From the NCBI GenBank assembly GCA_030407085.1, contig CM059584.1, forward strand, positions 88,300,501-88,364,500: a stretch of 64,000 nucleotides of DNA, in the 5' to 3' direction. The notes below the pieces were generated by a model. The model was not told the DNA's origin, did not search any database, and worked only from the letters and a program-made list of their open reading frames with translations. Below, piece after piece: positions 20,464-30,936 of this stretch. Positions within the stretch are counted from its first letter, which is position 1, and every line of letters starts with the position of its first letter. A program made the position numbers and the translations under genes. This DNA comes from Trichopria drosophilae. Taxonomy: Eukaryota > Arthropoda > Insecta > Hymenoptera > Diapriidae.

Positions 20464-20945
20464 AAATATTTTTTACATTCTTTTATTTAAATTTCCTTGC
20501 ATACCCCCTTTCTGTTCTTTCTTCCTCTATTTACATACTTCCATGACTCCTCTTGTGTTCTTATACTTTTCTCTGTTTCCTCTCTCTTTCCATTCCCCTG
20601 CTTTTTCCCTACATAGTTCTCTGTACTCTTTTCTGCACTTCACATATTCTTCGCGTTCCTTCTCCCTTTTTTGTCTATATTTCCTCCTTACACTATTAAC
20701 CTCTCTCTTTTTGTTCCTACACTCTTCGTCCCATCACGGGCACCATTCTATTTCTCTCTTCTTCCCTATCTTCTTCATCGTCACTGCTTTAGTTCTTTCT
20801 CTTTCTAATTCCTCCTATTCCTCCATTACCCCATTACCTTTCCATTCCATTTCTTTCATTTTCTTCATGAACTCTTTCTTTCCTTCCTTCGACCAATCTT
20901 GCACCCCGTTTTCTTTTCTTCTCGTTTTTTCTAATTCGAATATTA
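20464..20945 (-). pseudogene. purine-rich non-LTR element P1, region between endonuclease and reverse transcriptase
   Basis: Minus-strand reading gives VQDWSKEGKKEFMKKMKEME, then KKREIEWCP, WDEECRNKKREVNSVRRKY and KCRKEYRELCRE. This parallels the second family member at 43,516-43,956 (MTQGWSEDGIKYF, RRKEIGCMKWWDRECRETKK, YRELCEKEGEE). At its low-coordinate end it reads ECKKYFKEV, which joins the 15.3-16.46 kb part across element Q. Stops are present, so it is dead. Confidence 0.75.
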
Positions 20946-20989
20946 TTAGTTGATGATTCGATCCTATTCTACATCCCATTTAAAATCTC

Positions 20990-21684
20990 CGTACTCTATG
21001 CCAAGTTGCAAGTTTGGGGCAAAAAATAGATGACTACAATTCTGATATTCGGTCCACCCTAGAACTTTAGGGTCAGCGCCTCGATAACCTCAAAGTTGAG
21101 CAGCGTACCATCCGCAATGATATTATCGAATTGCAAACGGCATTCAAGGCCTCTTATACTGCTCCATTCAAATATATACCTCCGAAAGTGATCGTCGATA
21201 ACATTCCGACGAATATCTCGCTCACGAATGATGAAATTGTGCCCATTCTTTTAGCGGAGTTGGGCATAGAGTCTCTGGTCTCAAATATTGCCCTGATTCG
21301 CGAGGTCAATCATGTCCGAACCAGTAATGTTAGCGACACTGCGAGAAAATTACTCATTTTGGTTTTGTCGGGTGAATCGGCCAAAGATTGCGCAAACGTC
21401 GTACTATCAGGGACTGCATAGCTTTCAAGATTTTCAAAGTATCTTTGGAATTTTCGATCTCTATACGCGAAACATTATCACCGGACTCTTTCACACTGTA
21501 TCGCGCAGCTCGAAAGTTTGCTAGAGGGAATTCTTTACCGAATCCATGGACCGAGCATGGACAAATATATATACGAAAAGATCGATCTTCAGGAAAAATT
21601 CGAGTAGTTTGTGAACCCTCGTTCTCTAAAATAGTCAATCCTCATTGTAATATGCAAGAGAGCTTGTACCCTCACTTTTCATGA
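20990..21684 (+). pseudogene. ORF1 fragment of a CR1/Jockey-like element (element R)
   Basis: A coiled-coil-like stretch (RLDNLKVEQRTIRNDIIELQ, about 21,075-21,130) is followed by KVIVDNIPTNISLTNDEIV and, after a frame change near 21,420, by LSPDSFTLYRAARKFARGN and GQIYIRKDRSSGKIRV. The order matches the central and C-terminal parts of the complete ORF1 at 57.3 kb (VNGIPNTCGL, YALLKKAKELAKN, NIFVRKDGGIPEI). The PHD finger is missing. The frame ends in TGA at 21,682-21,684, overlapping the ATG of ORF2 as ATGA. Several in-frame stops and a frameshift make it nonfunctional. Confidence 0.7.
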
Positions 21685-22400
21685 CTAACGCCTTGCGCTT
21701 ACGGTCCTCGCGTGATGGCACCTCCCCTCCCCCAACGCGTATTAATTCTGTCGATAAAAAACAAATAATTAAAATAAGACACATTAATGCTAATAGACTA
21801 CTTTCGCACTTTGATCTAATTTCTATCCACACACATTTCAATAAGTATCACATTTTAGGCATAACCGAGACACTCTTAATTCCCGAGATTCGTGATTCAA
21901 CAGCAAATATAGAGAACTACAATATTTACAGAACTGGCAGAATTGGCAAGTCTGGTAGCTGTGTTGCAATGCATATCCATTCGGGTTACCAACTAGAGTT
22001 CTAGCGCTTCGACTGGCGATTTTGCGAATAAACCAGAATTTATCACATGTGAGGTATCTACTGGTAGCGATGTTCTCCTTGCCGCGGTTGTATATCGTCG
22101 ACCTAAAGCAGTGTTGTCTTCTGAATTTGTTCACTTTTTATCTATATTTATACCAAATTATAATAATGTAATTGTCATGGGCGACTTCAATTGTAATATG
22201 AATAATAAAACTATAGAGTCTGATTATTTATAATCTTTAATTTCAAAATATTGCTTATATTTTGTTCCGTCGAATTCCGCTTATCATACTGCCTCTTCTA
22301 GCACTTAGTTAGACATGTTCATAACAAAATCTGAAGGCGGCATTGAGTGATATTCTAAGTCAGTGCGCCCTTTATTGCTGGTCATGACTTCATTGAAGCG
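21681..22400 (+). pseudogene. ORF2 endonuclease part of element R
   Basis: The frame opens with an ATG that overlaps the ORF1 stop and reads IIKIRHINANRLLSHFDLIS, LGITETLLIPEI and GRIGKSGSCVAMHIHSGY. After a frameshift near 22,000 it continues with LLAAVVYRRPKAVLSS, VIVMGDFNCNMNN and FIAGHDFIEA. These are the catalytic blocks of an APE-type endonuclease. In-frame stops occur near 22,230, 22,305 and 22,350. At 22,400 the reading frame is cut by a Chapaev-like element and resumes at 23,764. Confidence 0.8.
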
Positions 22401-23763
22401 CACGGTGCGGCTGAAGCAACTTTCACCCAAAAATGAAAACACATGAAATTTTCTTAATTATTATGCTTCTTTAGCATCCCACGAACAGTTTAAGACCAAA
22501 TACAAAATAATCGGTCGGTCCCTTTTTGAAAAAAATCGGTTTTTGTGTTTAATTAATTTTTAAATAAGAAATTTGATGAAACTATCATTGCATTTGTATT
22601 TTTCATTTTCGGTTTTCATAATTTACATTCTCGAAACATTAAAAGTTAAAATTAAGATTATTATTAACAAATTACTTACCTGTAAAGATGAGCGCGTGAA
22701 TATTGAGCCTTATAGTTAATAATTTATATTCATTGTAATGCTTAATATTAAAGTCTATAAATTCTTACTTTGTTTAAAATAAATAATGAAATATATATGT
22801 AAGTGAACATGAATTTTAATAACTTGTACACACTGAGAAAAATCTGAAGGCATTTTAATACCAAAGAATAAACTTAAACATGTAGGCCATTATACTCGCA
22901 AACAGCTTTCAGTAACTGATGACCATATTCCGGGTGATTTGTATCAACTTTATACTTTTCCCACACTCCCTTGAAATCGAAATGTACAGCTTCCATTGCT
23001 TGCTCGCTGTAAAACCCTAAACCTTTACAGCTCTTCGAGCAGAATTCTTCCACGTGAAAAAATACTGCGTGGACTTTCGGCGTTACAGAAATTTTCAAAT
23101 CCAAGTAGCTTTTCTTAAAACTTGCTATAGAAGTTTTGTAATTTCGATCAAGATGATTGCCAAAACAGTGTTTGACAACAGATTTAAAATCATCGATTAC
23201 TTTGACATACTTTAAGCAGTCGAGGGAACAGGATGATCGTAGTAGATCAACTTTATCTAAAAGTTGTTTGCAGGCATTTCCATTAAAGCTCGGACTACCA
23301 TGAACTACTTGACGTTCGACGAAGTATATTCTTTGTACAAGTTATTAAAATTCGTGTTCACTTAAATATATCTTTCATTATTTATTTTAAACAAATTAAG
23401 AATTTACAGACTTTAATATTAAGTATTACAGTGAATATAAATGATTAACTACAAGGCCCAATATTCACGCGCTCATCTTTACAGGTAAGTAATTTGTTAA
23501 TAATAATCTTAATTTTAACTTTTAATGTTTCGAGAATGTAAATTATGAAAACCGAAAATGAAAAATACAAATGCAATAATAGTTTCATCAAATTTCTTAT
23601 TTAAAAATTAATTAAACACAAAAACCGATTTTTTTCAAAAAGGGACCGACCGATTATTTTGTATTTGGTCTTAAACTGTTCGTGGGATGCTAAAGAAGCA
23701 TAATAATTAAGAAAATTTCATGTGTTTTCATTTTTGGGTGAAAGTTGCTTCAGCCGCACCGTG
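22401..23763 (-). mobile_element. Chapaev/CMC-like DNA transposon with about 430-bp inverted repeats
   Basis: Ends are CACGGTGCGGCTGAAGC and its inverse ending GCACCGTG. The 4-bp sequence AGCG lies immediately outside both ends (22,397-22,400 and 23,764-23,767) and the interrupted ORF2 frame is restored without one copy, so the duplication is 4 bp. Ends starting CAC with a 4-bp duplication fit the Chapaev branch of the CMC superfamily. The inverted repeats span about 22,401-22,830 and 23,333-23,763 with few differences. The centre keeps one protein fragment, so this is an internally deleted copy. Confidence 0.85.
22874..23104 (-). pseudogene. transposon protein fragment inside the Chapaev-like element
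   Basis: Minus-strand frame: KISVTPKVHAVFFHVEEFC, then GLGFYSEQAMEAVHFDFKG and WEKYKVDTNHPEYGHQLLKA. The pattern PKVH...H..EF, then YSEQ..E..H.DF...W.+YKV is one I associate with a protein family widespread in arthropod and cnidarian transposons, but I cannot assign a domain name. Seventy-six codons remain. The sequence near 23,105-23,300 may be further decayed coding sequence of the same protein. Confidence 0.55.
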
Positions 23764-25041
23764 AGCGGTGTTCTCTTTTTCTAAACCTGAGGTTCACATA
23801 AAAATAATTACTACCAGGAACATGCCTGGTTTTGACAGCGCGTCCTATAAAAACTTAATAAATGATAGAAACAAAATAACTAATTGGTCTGACAGTGACA
23901 TCAACTGTACAGTAACTAAGCTCACTCAGAACATTACAAATGCTCTGGATATTGTTGCGCCGTATCGGATAGTAATATTCTCAAATAAGAAGAAGCCATG
24001 GGTAAACTCTACTTATAGATTGCTTACAAAAGAACAAGATTCTCTCTATACGCCTGCTAAGTCGACCGGGTCTGCAGCACTTATGAGTCAATAGAAGTCT
24101 AAGAGCGGTAATATTAATTTTCAGTTGCAGAAAGCGCGATGTAATAACTTTGCGGCGATAAATGCCAAACCTACGAGACAAACATGGCGAGAATTATAGA
24201 GCCTTGGAATTTCTTCACACCATAGCCAATCGCCTACCACATTCTTCTCTGGAAAGAGGGATTAGCCAAGGTTTCTTCAGACTCACAAGCGATAGCTAGT
24301 TGGGCAAAAGAAAGCGGGGTTTCCCTCAATATGTCTAAGACCAAAGCGATGATTCTGGGTAGCCTTGCGTATGTTGGTGCTATAGACTCAACTCAACTCA
24401 AGGATATTCTCTTGGTAGTTGGTCACAGCATTCCATTCGTCGAGTCACTTAAGTACTTGGGCATATGGATAGCTCGTTCACTTGATTAGAAATTGCATAC
24501 AACATCTATCATACGCAAGATCCACTCCACCCTTTATGCTATCAAATTTCATAAGAAAAGCCTTTCTATGCACCTTAGGAAACCCCTCATTGAATCACCT
24601 GTTTTCCCACACATCGATTAAGCTTGCCTTGCCTTGTACCATCTATCCTGTGAGTTAAATCCAGCCCTTCAATGAGATGAACACATAACCCCATACCGAG
24701 TAAAGCTGAATTGTCTTCCTGTTGCACGTAGAAAGAAATTCTTTTTAGGAACGCTCATTTGGAAAATCCTAAATCAGCAGGCGCCTCCGTATTTGACCGA
24801 CAGGTTTGTTCTAGTCGCTGATCTACCTGATCTTAGAAGGACGGCTCGAAGGGCTCCCCCTGAACTATTTCACATCCCATCTTATCGCACTACTACCTAC
24901 CAAAACTCTTTCACTATAATAGCATCATATTTTTACAATTCAGTAGTCATCGCCAAGGCAAATTCTCTTGAACTGTTTAGAAGTCGGCTGCGCACCTTGC
25001 TCTTAACTAATGATACCTCTACCTTACCCTCAACTACCTGA
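23764..25041 (+). pseudogene. ORF2 of element R after the DNA transposon: linker, end of reverse transcriptase, C-terminus
   Basis: The frame resumes exactly after the transposon (AVFSFSKPEVH) and reads LTQNITNALDIVAPYR and KKPWVNSTYRLLTKEQDSLY, the region between endonuclease and reverse transcriptase. The reverse transcriptase core is deleted: the sequence jumps near 24,250 to SWAKESGVSLNMSKTKAMIL and SLKYLGIWIARSL, then PYRVKLNCLPVARRKKFF and the final block to 25,041. Many stops and frame changes. The right end is not clear; no A-rich tail is seen before the CT repeat at 25,240. Confidence 0.75.
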
Positions 25042-25241
25042 ACACTACCTTAACATCAACAAAGTCAAAACTTTAAAGGGCTGCAGATCCGGTCGATCTA
25101 GTAGAAAACTCGAGTTATAAGTCTATGCATGCAGACGTCAGATGTAAAAGTATTTTAGTTTAAGTTTATAGCGTTTTTTTAAATTCACAGTGTATTACCA
25201 GCGCATTAGTTGAATCATTAATTCAAGCATATAACTAACTC

Positions 25242-25510
25242 TCTCTCTCTCTCTCTCTCTTATTATTCCTGCCATCACTCTACCCTTTTCTTTTCTCTCT
25301 TCCCTGGCTGGCATTTCCATCTCCATCCTTCAGGCATTTTTTCGTTTAATTTCCCCCATCCTGCTTCTTCTACCCATATCTCCATCAATCCAATCACGTC
25401 GTATTCTTTCACCAAATCCAAAAAATCGTTTCTTATTAAACCTGCCATGTTCCAGAAAACACCTTTAACACATTGCTTAACCCTCTCCTCGGTTTCTATA
25501 CCTTTCTCCC
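25242..25510 (-). pseudogene. purine-rich non-LTR element P1, endonuclease N-terminus
   Basis: The minus strand reads VFWNMAGLIRNDFLDLVKEY, then DVIGLMEIWVEEAGWGK, then KMPEGWRWKCQ (about 25,300-25,490). WNMAGL and the acidic residue in LMEIW match the start of an APE endonuclease. The block ends at a CT microsatellite (about 25,240-25,260). In order and strand it is the missing head of the P1 pieces at 20.7 and 16.4 kb, although most of the endonuclease is gone. Confidence 0.75.
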
Positions 25511-25659
25511 CCCCCCCCTCTGCCCTTTTTCTCCCCTCTCCACGTTATCGGTTGTGAGCATGTTTTTAAAAAGTTTTTTCATTCATACACTTACATACGC
25601 TAATATTCTGAAGATAGTGACTTTACGAGGTTTTGTTAGTATGTGTACGTGGTAGATAG

Positions 25660-25945
25660 TAAAATTCTGATGGGTTGTACTACAGTGTTAAGTTGGGCTC
25701 TTACCTTTGAAGGTGAAGAATATAAGTATGCGTTGTAATTTTACCACTACAGTTTGGACAAAATCAAGGACACGTTGAACGTGGTAATTTTACCATTCGA
25801 GATAAAAACATACAAATTGGTAGAATTATAATCCGTTCAGAAAATTTACAGCATTACACGTGAAAGATTACCACGTTCAACGACGCTCGACTTTGTCCAG
25901 CATGTAACGTGGCAAAATTCCTTTTTATTTTTACAGTGTATATTT
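25660..25945. repeat. inverted-repeat miniature element
   Basis: TTGGACAAAATC...ACGTTGAACGTGGTAAT at about 25,754-25,790 is mirrored by ATTACCACGTTCAACG...GACTTTGTCCAG at about 25,867-25,904. Arms of about 40 bp are roughly 80-85% identical. The outer ends (near GTACTACAGTG and TTTACAGTGTA) are not certain. Confidence 0.6.
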
Positions 25946-26221
25946 CTGCATGGATGTTCGGCCGAGGATAGAGTTTAAATACAACAAATATCCGAGCACA
26001 AAACTCAAACTTTGGGTTATGTTCGCAATCGATTTACGTTTAAGTCAGTAAATTGTTTAGTTTCTGTCGGTATGTTACCGATAAGGCACTCTTCCGTTGG
26101 AGAGTTACCTCTCGGTCTTCGCGACTACAAAACTTTCTCGCAAGTGCACAACTCTAAATTATTCTGTATAGAAACAACCTCCTACGAAGGACACGGTGAA
26201 CGTTCCACTATGACGAATGGA

Positions 26222-27389
26222 GCATTCCACGTCAAGTGATACCACCCCAAAATATGACGCATTCGGAGAGGAGTTTCCAAGTCTTAATTCTTTTTTTTTT
26301 TATAGCAGCTTTAAAAATGTTTGACCATCGATCCTTAAACCTCTTTTCCTGATCTTTCAATCTGTAGTCTTTATTTTTAACAATTTTGAAAATTTAACTT
26401 TCATTTTTTTAATTAGGCTTAAAATGAAGCTGAACTAATATAATATAAATTCGCGAAGGAAAAATGGGCTGTGCAATTATTAAAAAGTTGTATTGATTAT
26501 GGTAAGTAAACAACGGCACGTTGCGCCGCACGGTTGTAGGCATATGCGTACTATGTAGCGTTCGGCATCGATCGCGTAATTTCGAGCTTTAATTTCAAAT
26601 ACCACAATTTAATGAAAATAAGTTATTGAATTAAAATTTATACTCACTCCATTCCTTGTCTGTTTAAAATCTCGTTAAACATATGAATTCCTTTTTATTT
26701 CTGAGTAATTCATTCCTCACACACTAAGAACTTTACACTGGAAAGTTCACTTCAGTTAACAGTGAACCTTTTTTCACATCGAATTTAATTTATCACCGAA
26801 ATGAAAGTAAATTTGTGTTCTTTATCCAACACTGTCACTATTTTATCTTTTAATTCGAAATTAGTTAAATGCATTTTAAGTAGAACTGTGTAATATTTTT
26901 CGAACAATATTGGATGTACACGAAAGCAGTCTCGAAATACGAGGAATTGAGCGAGTAGTATACATTTTAATTCATTAACTTATTTTCATTTAAATGTGCT
27001 TTTTGAAAATAAAACGCGAAATTACGCGCTACGTTGTATGCATATACCGACTGCTGCGCAGCGCGCCGTTGTTTACTTACTATAATCAATATAACTGTTT
27101 ACCAATTGCCCAGCCTATAATGTTTGCTTCGCCAATTTATAGTACATAAGTATAGCTTCATTTCAAGCCTAAATTTAAAAAATATGTGAGCTAGTAAAAA
27201 ACTTAATTTTATTCCTTTTTTTTTGAAAATGGAGGTTAAATTTTCAAAATTGTTATAATTAAAGAATACAGGTTGAAATATCAGAAAAAAGAGGTTTAAG
27301 ATATATATGCTATAAAAAAATGATATAAGCGTTGGAAAAGTCCTCTACGAACGCGCCGTTTTCGGGTGGTATTACTTGGCGTGGAATGC
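26222..27389. mobile_element. fold-back DNA element with about 500-bp inverted repeats
   Basis: The outer ends GCATTCCACGTCAAGTGATAC (left, from 26,222) and the inverse of GCATTCCACGCCAAGTAATAC (right, to 27,389) match. The arms then continue inward with gaps, for example GTAAACAACGGC near 26,514 against GCCGTTGTTTAC near 27,066. No open frame remains. Flanks do not show an obvious target duplication. Confidence 0.75.
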
Positions 27390-27486
27390 ACCATATATCG
27401 ATACGATTTGTATGGTTCTATGCGGGAGAGTACTCGGATTTCAAGTATTTTATGACTATGAGAAATGTAGATTTTTCAGATACTTT

Positions 27487-28860
27487 TGAAGTATACCATG
27501 CCCGATTTATGTGCCCTTACCAGTTTTTCGAATGAAATGCCCTTAAGGATGGAATAATAATGGATACCAAGAGTAAAGTACTGGAATTAACAATTAAATT
27601 GATATTATAAGAAATTCATATTTTATAAGATGTGTTTCGAATCATAATAAAGAACGAACATCGCACCAGTTTGATTAAATTAATTTAAAATAAAGGCGTG
27701 TCATTGTAAATAATTATTTATATCATATCATTCTACTGATTGACCCAACTTTATTTGAAATCATGGATCTTTAGTCATTGGCTTTTTAAATTGATTTTAT
27801 TCTTTTTGTGGCAACCTTGGCTGTTGTGATTGGAAGGTTAGCTACCTTTTTTTTAACAGAAAAATAACTCAGGTATGTTTGTTTCACAGTTTGAAAAACT
27901 TTCTTTTCGTAGTAACCTCGACCGCGGTGCCTGGAAGGTTGACTAATAATTTTTTTCTTTTTACCAACCTGGTGTACGTGTTAGTCTCTTCTTTTGCAAC
28001 AACCTTGGTCATTGTGCCTGGAGGGTTGACTGACATATTTTTTTAATGTAACCTATAATTTGAAGGCCATATTTGAATATTGAAGCAGACCATTTCATGT
28101 CTTTATCAAATTTTTAATTTTATAAATTTATAATGACATCCTTTTCCCATTTTCAACTAATTTTTAAGAAAATAATAAACCAAATTTTTGTGAACCAATT
28201 TCGAATCCACATATACTCTCCGATTATTTTCATATTTTTCAGTAAATGCTGTCCAAGGATCGATAGGATTGCAGTGGCCCTTCACGCAGTTCAAGTCGTT
28301 CGAACACTTTCAATTCAAGTTTATAGTGAAATCAATTATTTCCATTCAAGCTTTTAGTTTGTAAACCGCCACCCAAGGCTTTTACACGCTGCATGGTTTT
28401 TGTCCCTAGGGTATTTTCTTTTATTATTTTTGATGGTAAGAATCGAGGTTGCAGAAAGATCAGAACTAGTGTCACTTATGTGCAATAGCGACATTACTCT
28501 AATCTGGTACTCGATATATAGGACTTTTTGTTTTTATATTTCCTATAATTGACGGGACCTCAATTCTTTTCGGTCAAGCGTAATGTACGGAATTCATATT
28601 TTATAAGATGTGTTTCAAATTATGTCATCGAGTTCCTTGCATGCTCGTGTCTACACGCGCTTCAATTGTCGGGCTCCAGTTTACATATTCAGTTTCAGTC
28701 TAATCTTTCAATAATAAAGATATTTTTAAAAACTTTGTGTTCGTTAATTTGTTACAATATTATATGTATATGTATAAGTATTTGACATTTATTAGGTGCT
28801 TTTGAAATACACCATGCCCGTTTTAGGTGCTCTTACCCATTTTTTAAAAATCATCCTCAA
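27487..28860. repeat. AT-rich interval with direct repeats, no gene
   Basis: The pair TTCATATTTTATAAGATG (about 27,613 and 28,592) and the pair ATACCATGCCCG / ACACCATGCCCG (about 27,493 and 28,808) recur in opposite order, so this is duplicated sequence. At 27,808, 27,908 and 27,997 a diverged unit (AACCTTGG...TGGAAGGTTGAC type) repeats roughly every 90-100 bp. Nothing protein-like was recognised. Confidence 0.55.
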
Positions 28861-28939
28861 ACCTGAAATAACGATAATAAAATTAGGGAGGGCTTTTAAC
28901 CTACAAAGTAATTGCTTACCGATAGTAGGCCTCCACCTA

Positions 28940-29045
28940 CTACCAAGAGCAATTATGGATGGTAAATAGTCCTAACTTTTCGGACCTCTTGGGTCCCTCT
29001 TCAGGGGAAAAATAAGCTTTCTAGGATTGTAATTTAAAAGTAGCC
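28940..29045 (-). mobile_element. Penelope-like element 3' end remnant
   Basis: On the minus strand, CCTGAAGAG is followed by GGACC CAAGA GGTCC and GAAA (plus positions 28,978-29,004). CTGAAGAG-stem-GAAA is the same layout as at 35,153-35,185, downstream of the Penelope-like reverse transcriptase, but with a different stem sequence. I take it as the tail of a second, otherwise lost, Penelope-like copy. Confidence 0.45.
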
Positions 29046-29070
29046 GGTGTTCGTGCCCGGTCAAGCTTTA

Positions 29071-30936
29071 TACAGGGTGATCCAAAAGTCCCGGAACAGC
29101 AAAATATCTCAGCGGGAGTGCATTTTCGAGGAAAATGTTTCAGACAAAAGTTTCAGGATTTTTCCCTGGCTATTTAATGGCGATATTGAATTTGACCTTG
29201 AACATGACCTTGAAGGTTATTTCAAGGTCAAGTTAATTTTTTTAAATGGGAACCCCTATTTTTTTTCACGGATTCGGAAAGAGCACAAAATTTTACGTCC
29301 GAATATGCTATGGCCGTTTTTTTCGGCAAGGTCATTTCAAGGTGAAACTTAAAACTCCCGTGACGGCGAAATATCTCAGAGGGTGTGCATTTCTTTGGAA
29401 ATTGTTTCAGACAAAAGTTTAAGGATTTTTCCCGGGCTATTTAATGGTAGCACAGAATTTGACCTTGAACATAACCTTCAAGGTTATTTCAAGGTCAAGT
29501 TTGTTTTTTTTAATGGAAACTGCTATTTTTTTTCACGGATTCGGAGAGAGCACAACTTATTGTTCTGCTAACAGTAGATTTAGAAATCGGTTCTCGTCCC
29601 TCTCTAAATGATGCGTTAAATAAGGTTCGCACATTCTCTAAAGATCGCTGGTTATCACCCCAGCCTCTCATCATGAGAATGGTTATTCTTTCTCGTTCAC
29701 TTAGCGCAGCCATTGCTCTTTGTACGAAATATACGTATGTATTTTGTTACTGAAATGATGCTTAATACGTTTAGATAGGAAAGGCGTTTAGATAGGAAAT
29801 CCATGTATCTCACAAAACGATAAAGTTAAGACCAAAATGTAACCTTATAAGACTGTACACGTATGTATAAATTCAATGTGAATGTATGTTGTTTATTTAC
29901 TTCGCTGGTGACTCGTGCTCTCTGTCGCTGTTCGCGCGCCCAAGTTCACTTTGCACAAGTGTTGCGTAAGATGTATGTATACACTTTTTTTAAACAGTTT
30001 ATTATTCTATTTACAAAATTAGACGACAAGCGAGGGACAGGAACTGATTCCTAAATCGACTTTTGGCAGAACAATAAATTGTTTCGAAGTTTACGGCACT
30101 GTAAAGGATCTCCCTAGAGCAGATCGTCCAGTAGTAGCATCGACTGAACAAAATGAATTTAACCACTCTCAATACCGGAAGATCCTCATAACTTCGTTAA
30201 GAAAATGAAACGGGGTTCCAATTAAAAAAAAAAAATAATCTTGACCTGAGAATAATCTTCAAGGTAATTTTCAAGGTCAAATTTTATGCTAGCATTAAAT
30301 ATCCCGGAAAAAATCCTGAAACTTTTGTCTGAAACATTTTACCCGAAAATGACCTCTTGCTGAGTTAATTCGCAGTTCCGGGAGTTTTAAGTTTGGCCTT
30401 GAAATGACATTGCCGAAAAAAACGGCCATAGCATATTTGGACGTAAAATTTTGTGCTCTCTCCGAATCCGTGAAAAAAAAATAGCAGTTTCCATTAAAAA
30501 AAACAAACTTGACCTTGAAATAACCTTGAACGTTATGTTCAAGGTCAAATTCTGTGCTACCATTAAATAGCCCGGGAAAAATCCTTAAACTTTTGTCTGA
30601 AACAATTTCCAAAGAAATGCACACCCTCTGAGATATTTCGCCGTCACGGGAGTTTTAAGTTTCACCTTGAAATGACCTTGCCGAAAAAAACGGCCATAGC
30701 ATATTCGGACGTAAAATTTTGTGCTCTTTCCGAATCCGTGAAAAAAAATAGGGGTTCCCATTTAAAAAAATTAACTTGACCTTGAAATAACCTTCAAGGT
30801 CATGTTCAAGGTCAAATTCAATATCGCCATTAAATAGCCAGGGAAAAATCCTGAAACTTTTGTCTGAAACATTTTCCTCGAAAATGCACTCCCGCTGAGA
30901 TATTTTGCTGTTCCGGGACTTTTGGATCACGCTGTA
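29071..30936. mobile_element. mariner-derived element with long, internally repeated inverted repeats
   Basis: Both ends read TACAG-G/C-GTGATCCAAAAGTC and are flanked by TA (29,069-29,070 and 30,937-30,938), as for Tc1/mariner elements. The left arm runs to about 29,560; the right arm occupies about 30,240-30,936. Each arm contains a roughly 284-bp unit about twice (for example ATATCTCAG...ATTTTC, then GACAAAAGTTT, then TTAATGG). The middle retains a transposase N-terminus on the minus strand and noncoding sequence. The catalytic region is deleted, so it is nonautonomous. A related arm fragment lies at 40,833-41,215. Confidence 0.9.
29560..29713 (-). pseudogene. mariner-type transposase N-terminal fragment
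   Basis: Minus-strand frame: MAALSERERITILMMRGWGD, then NVRTLFNASFREG and ISKSTVSRTI. This is the helix-turn-helix region that begins the arthropod mariner-like transposases (recognition helix around SKSTVSRTI). Only about 50 residues survive before the frame runs into the left inverted repeat. Confidence 0.75.

Noticed and set aside
20543..20953. Plus-strand frame of 136 codons rich in Ser, Phe and Leu
   Set aside because: It is the complement of the purine-rich non-LTR linker, which aligns with its homologue at 43.5-43.96 kb.
29047..29571. Frames of 101 and 62 codons and their copies on the minus strand at 30.3-30.9 kb as a gene pair
   Set aside because: They are translations of the mariner inverted repeats; the same text occurs in both arms and at 40.9-41.2 kb.
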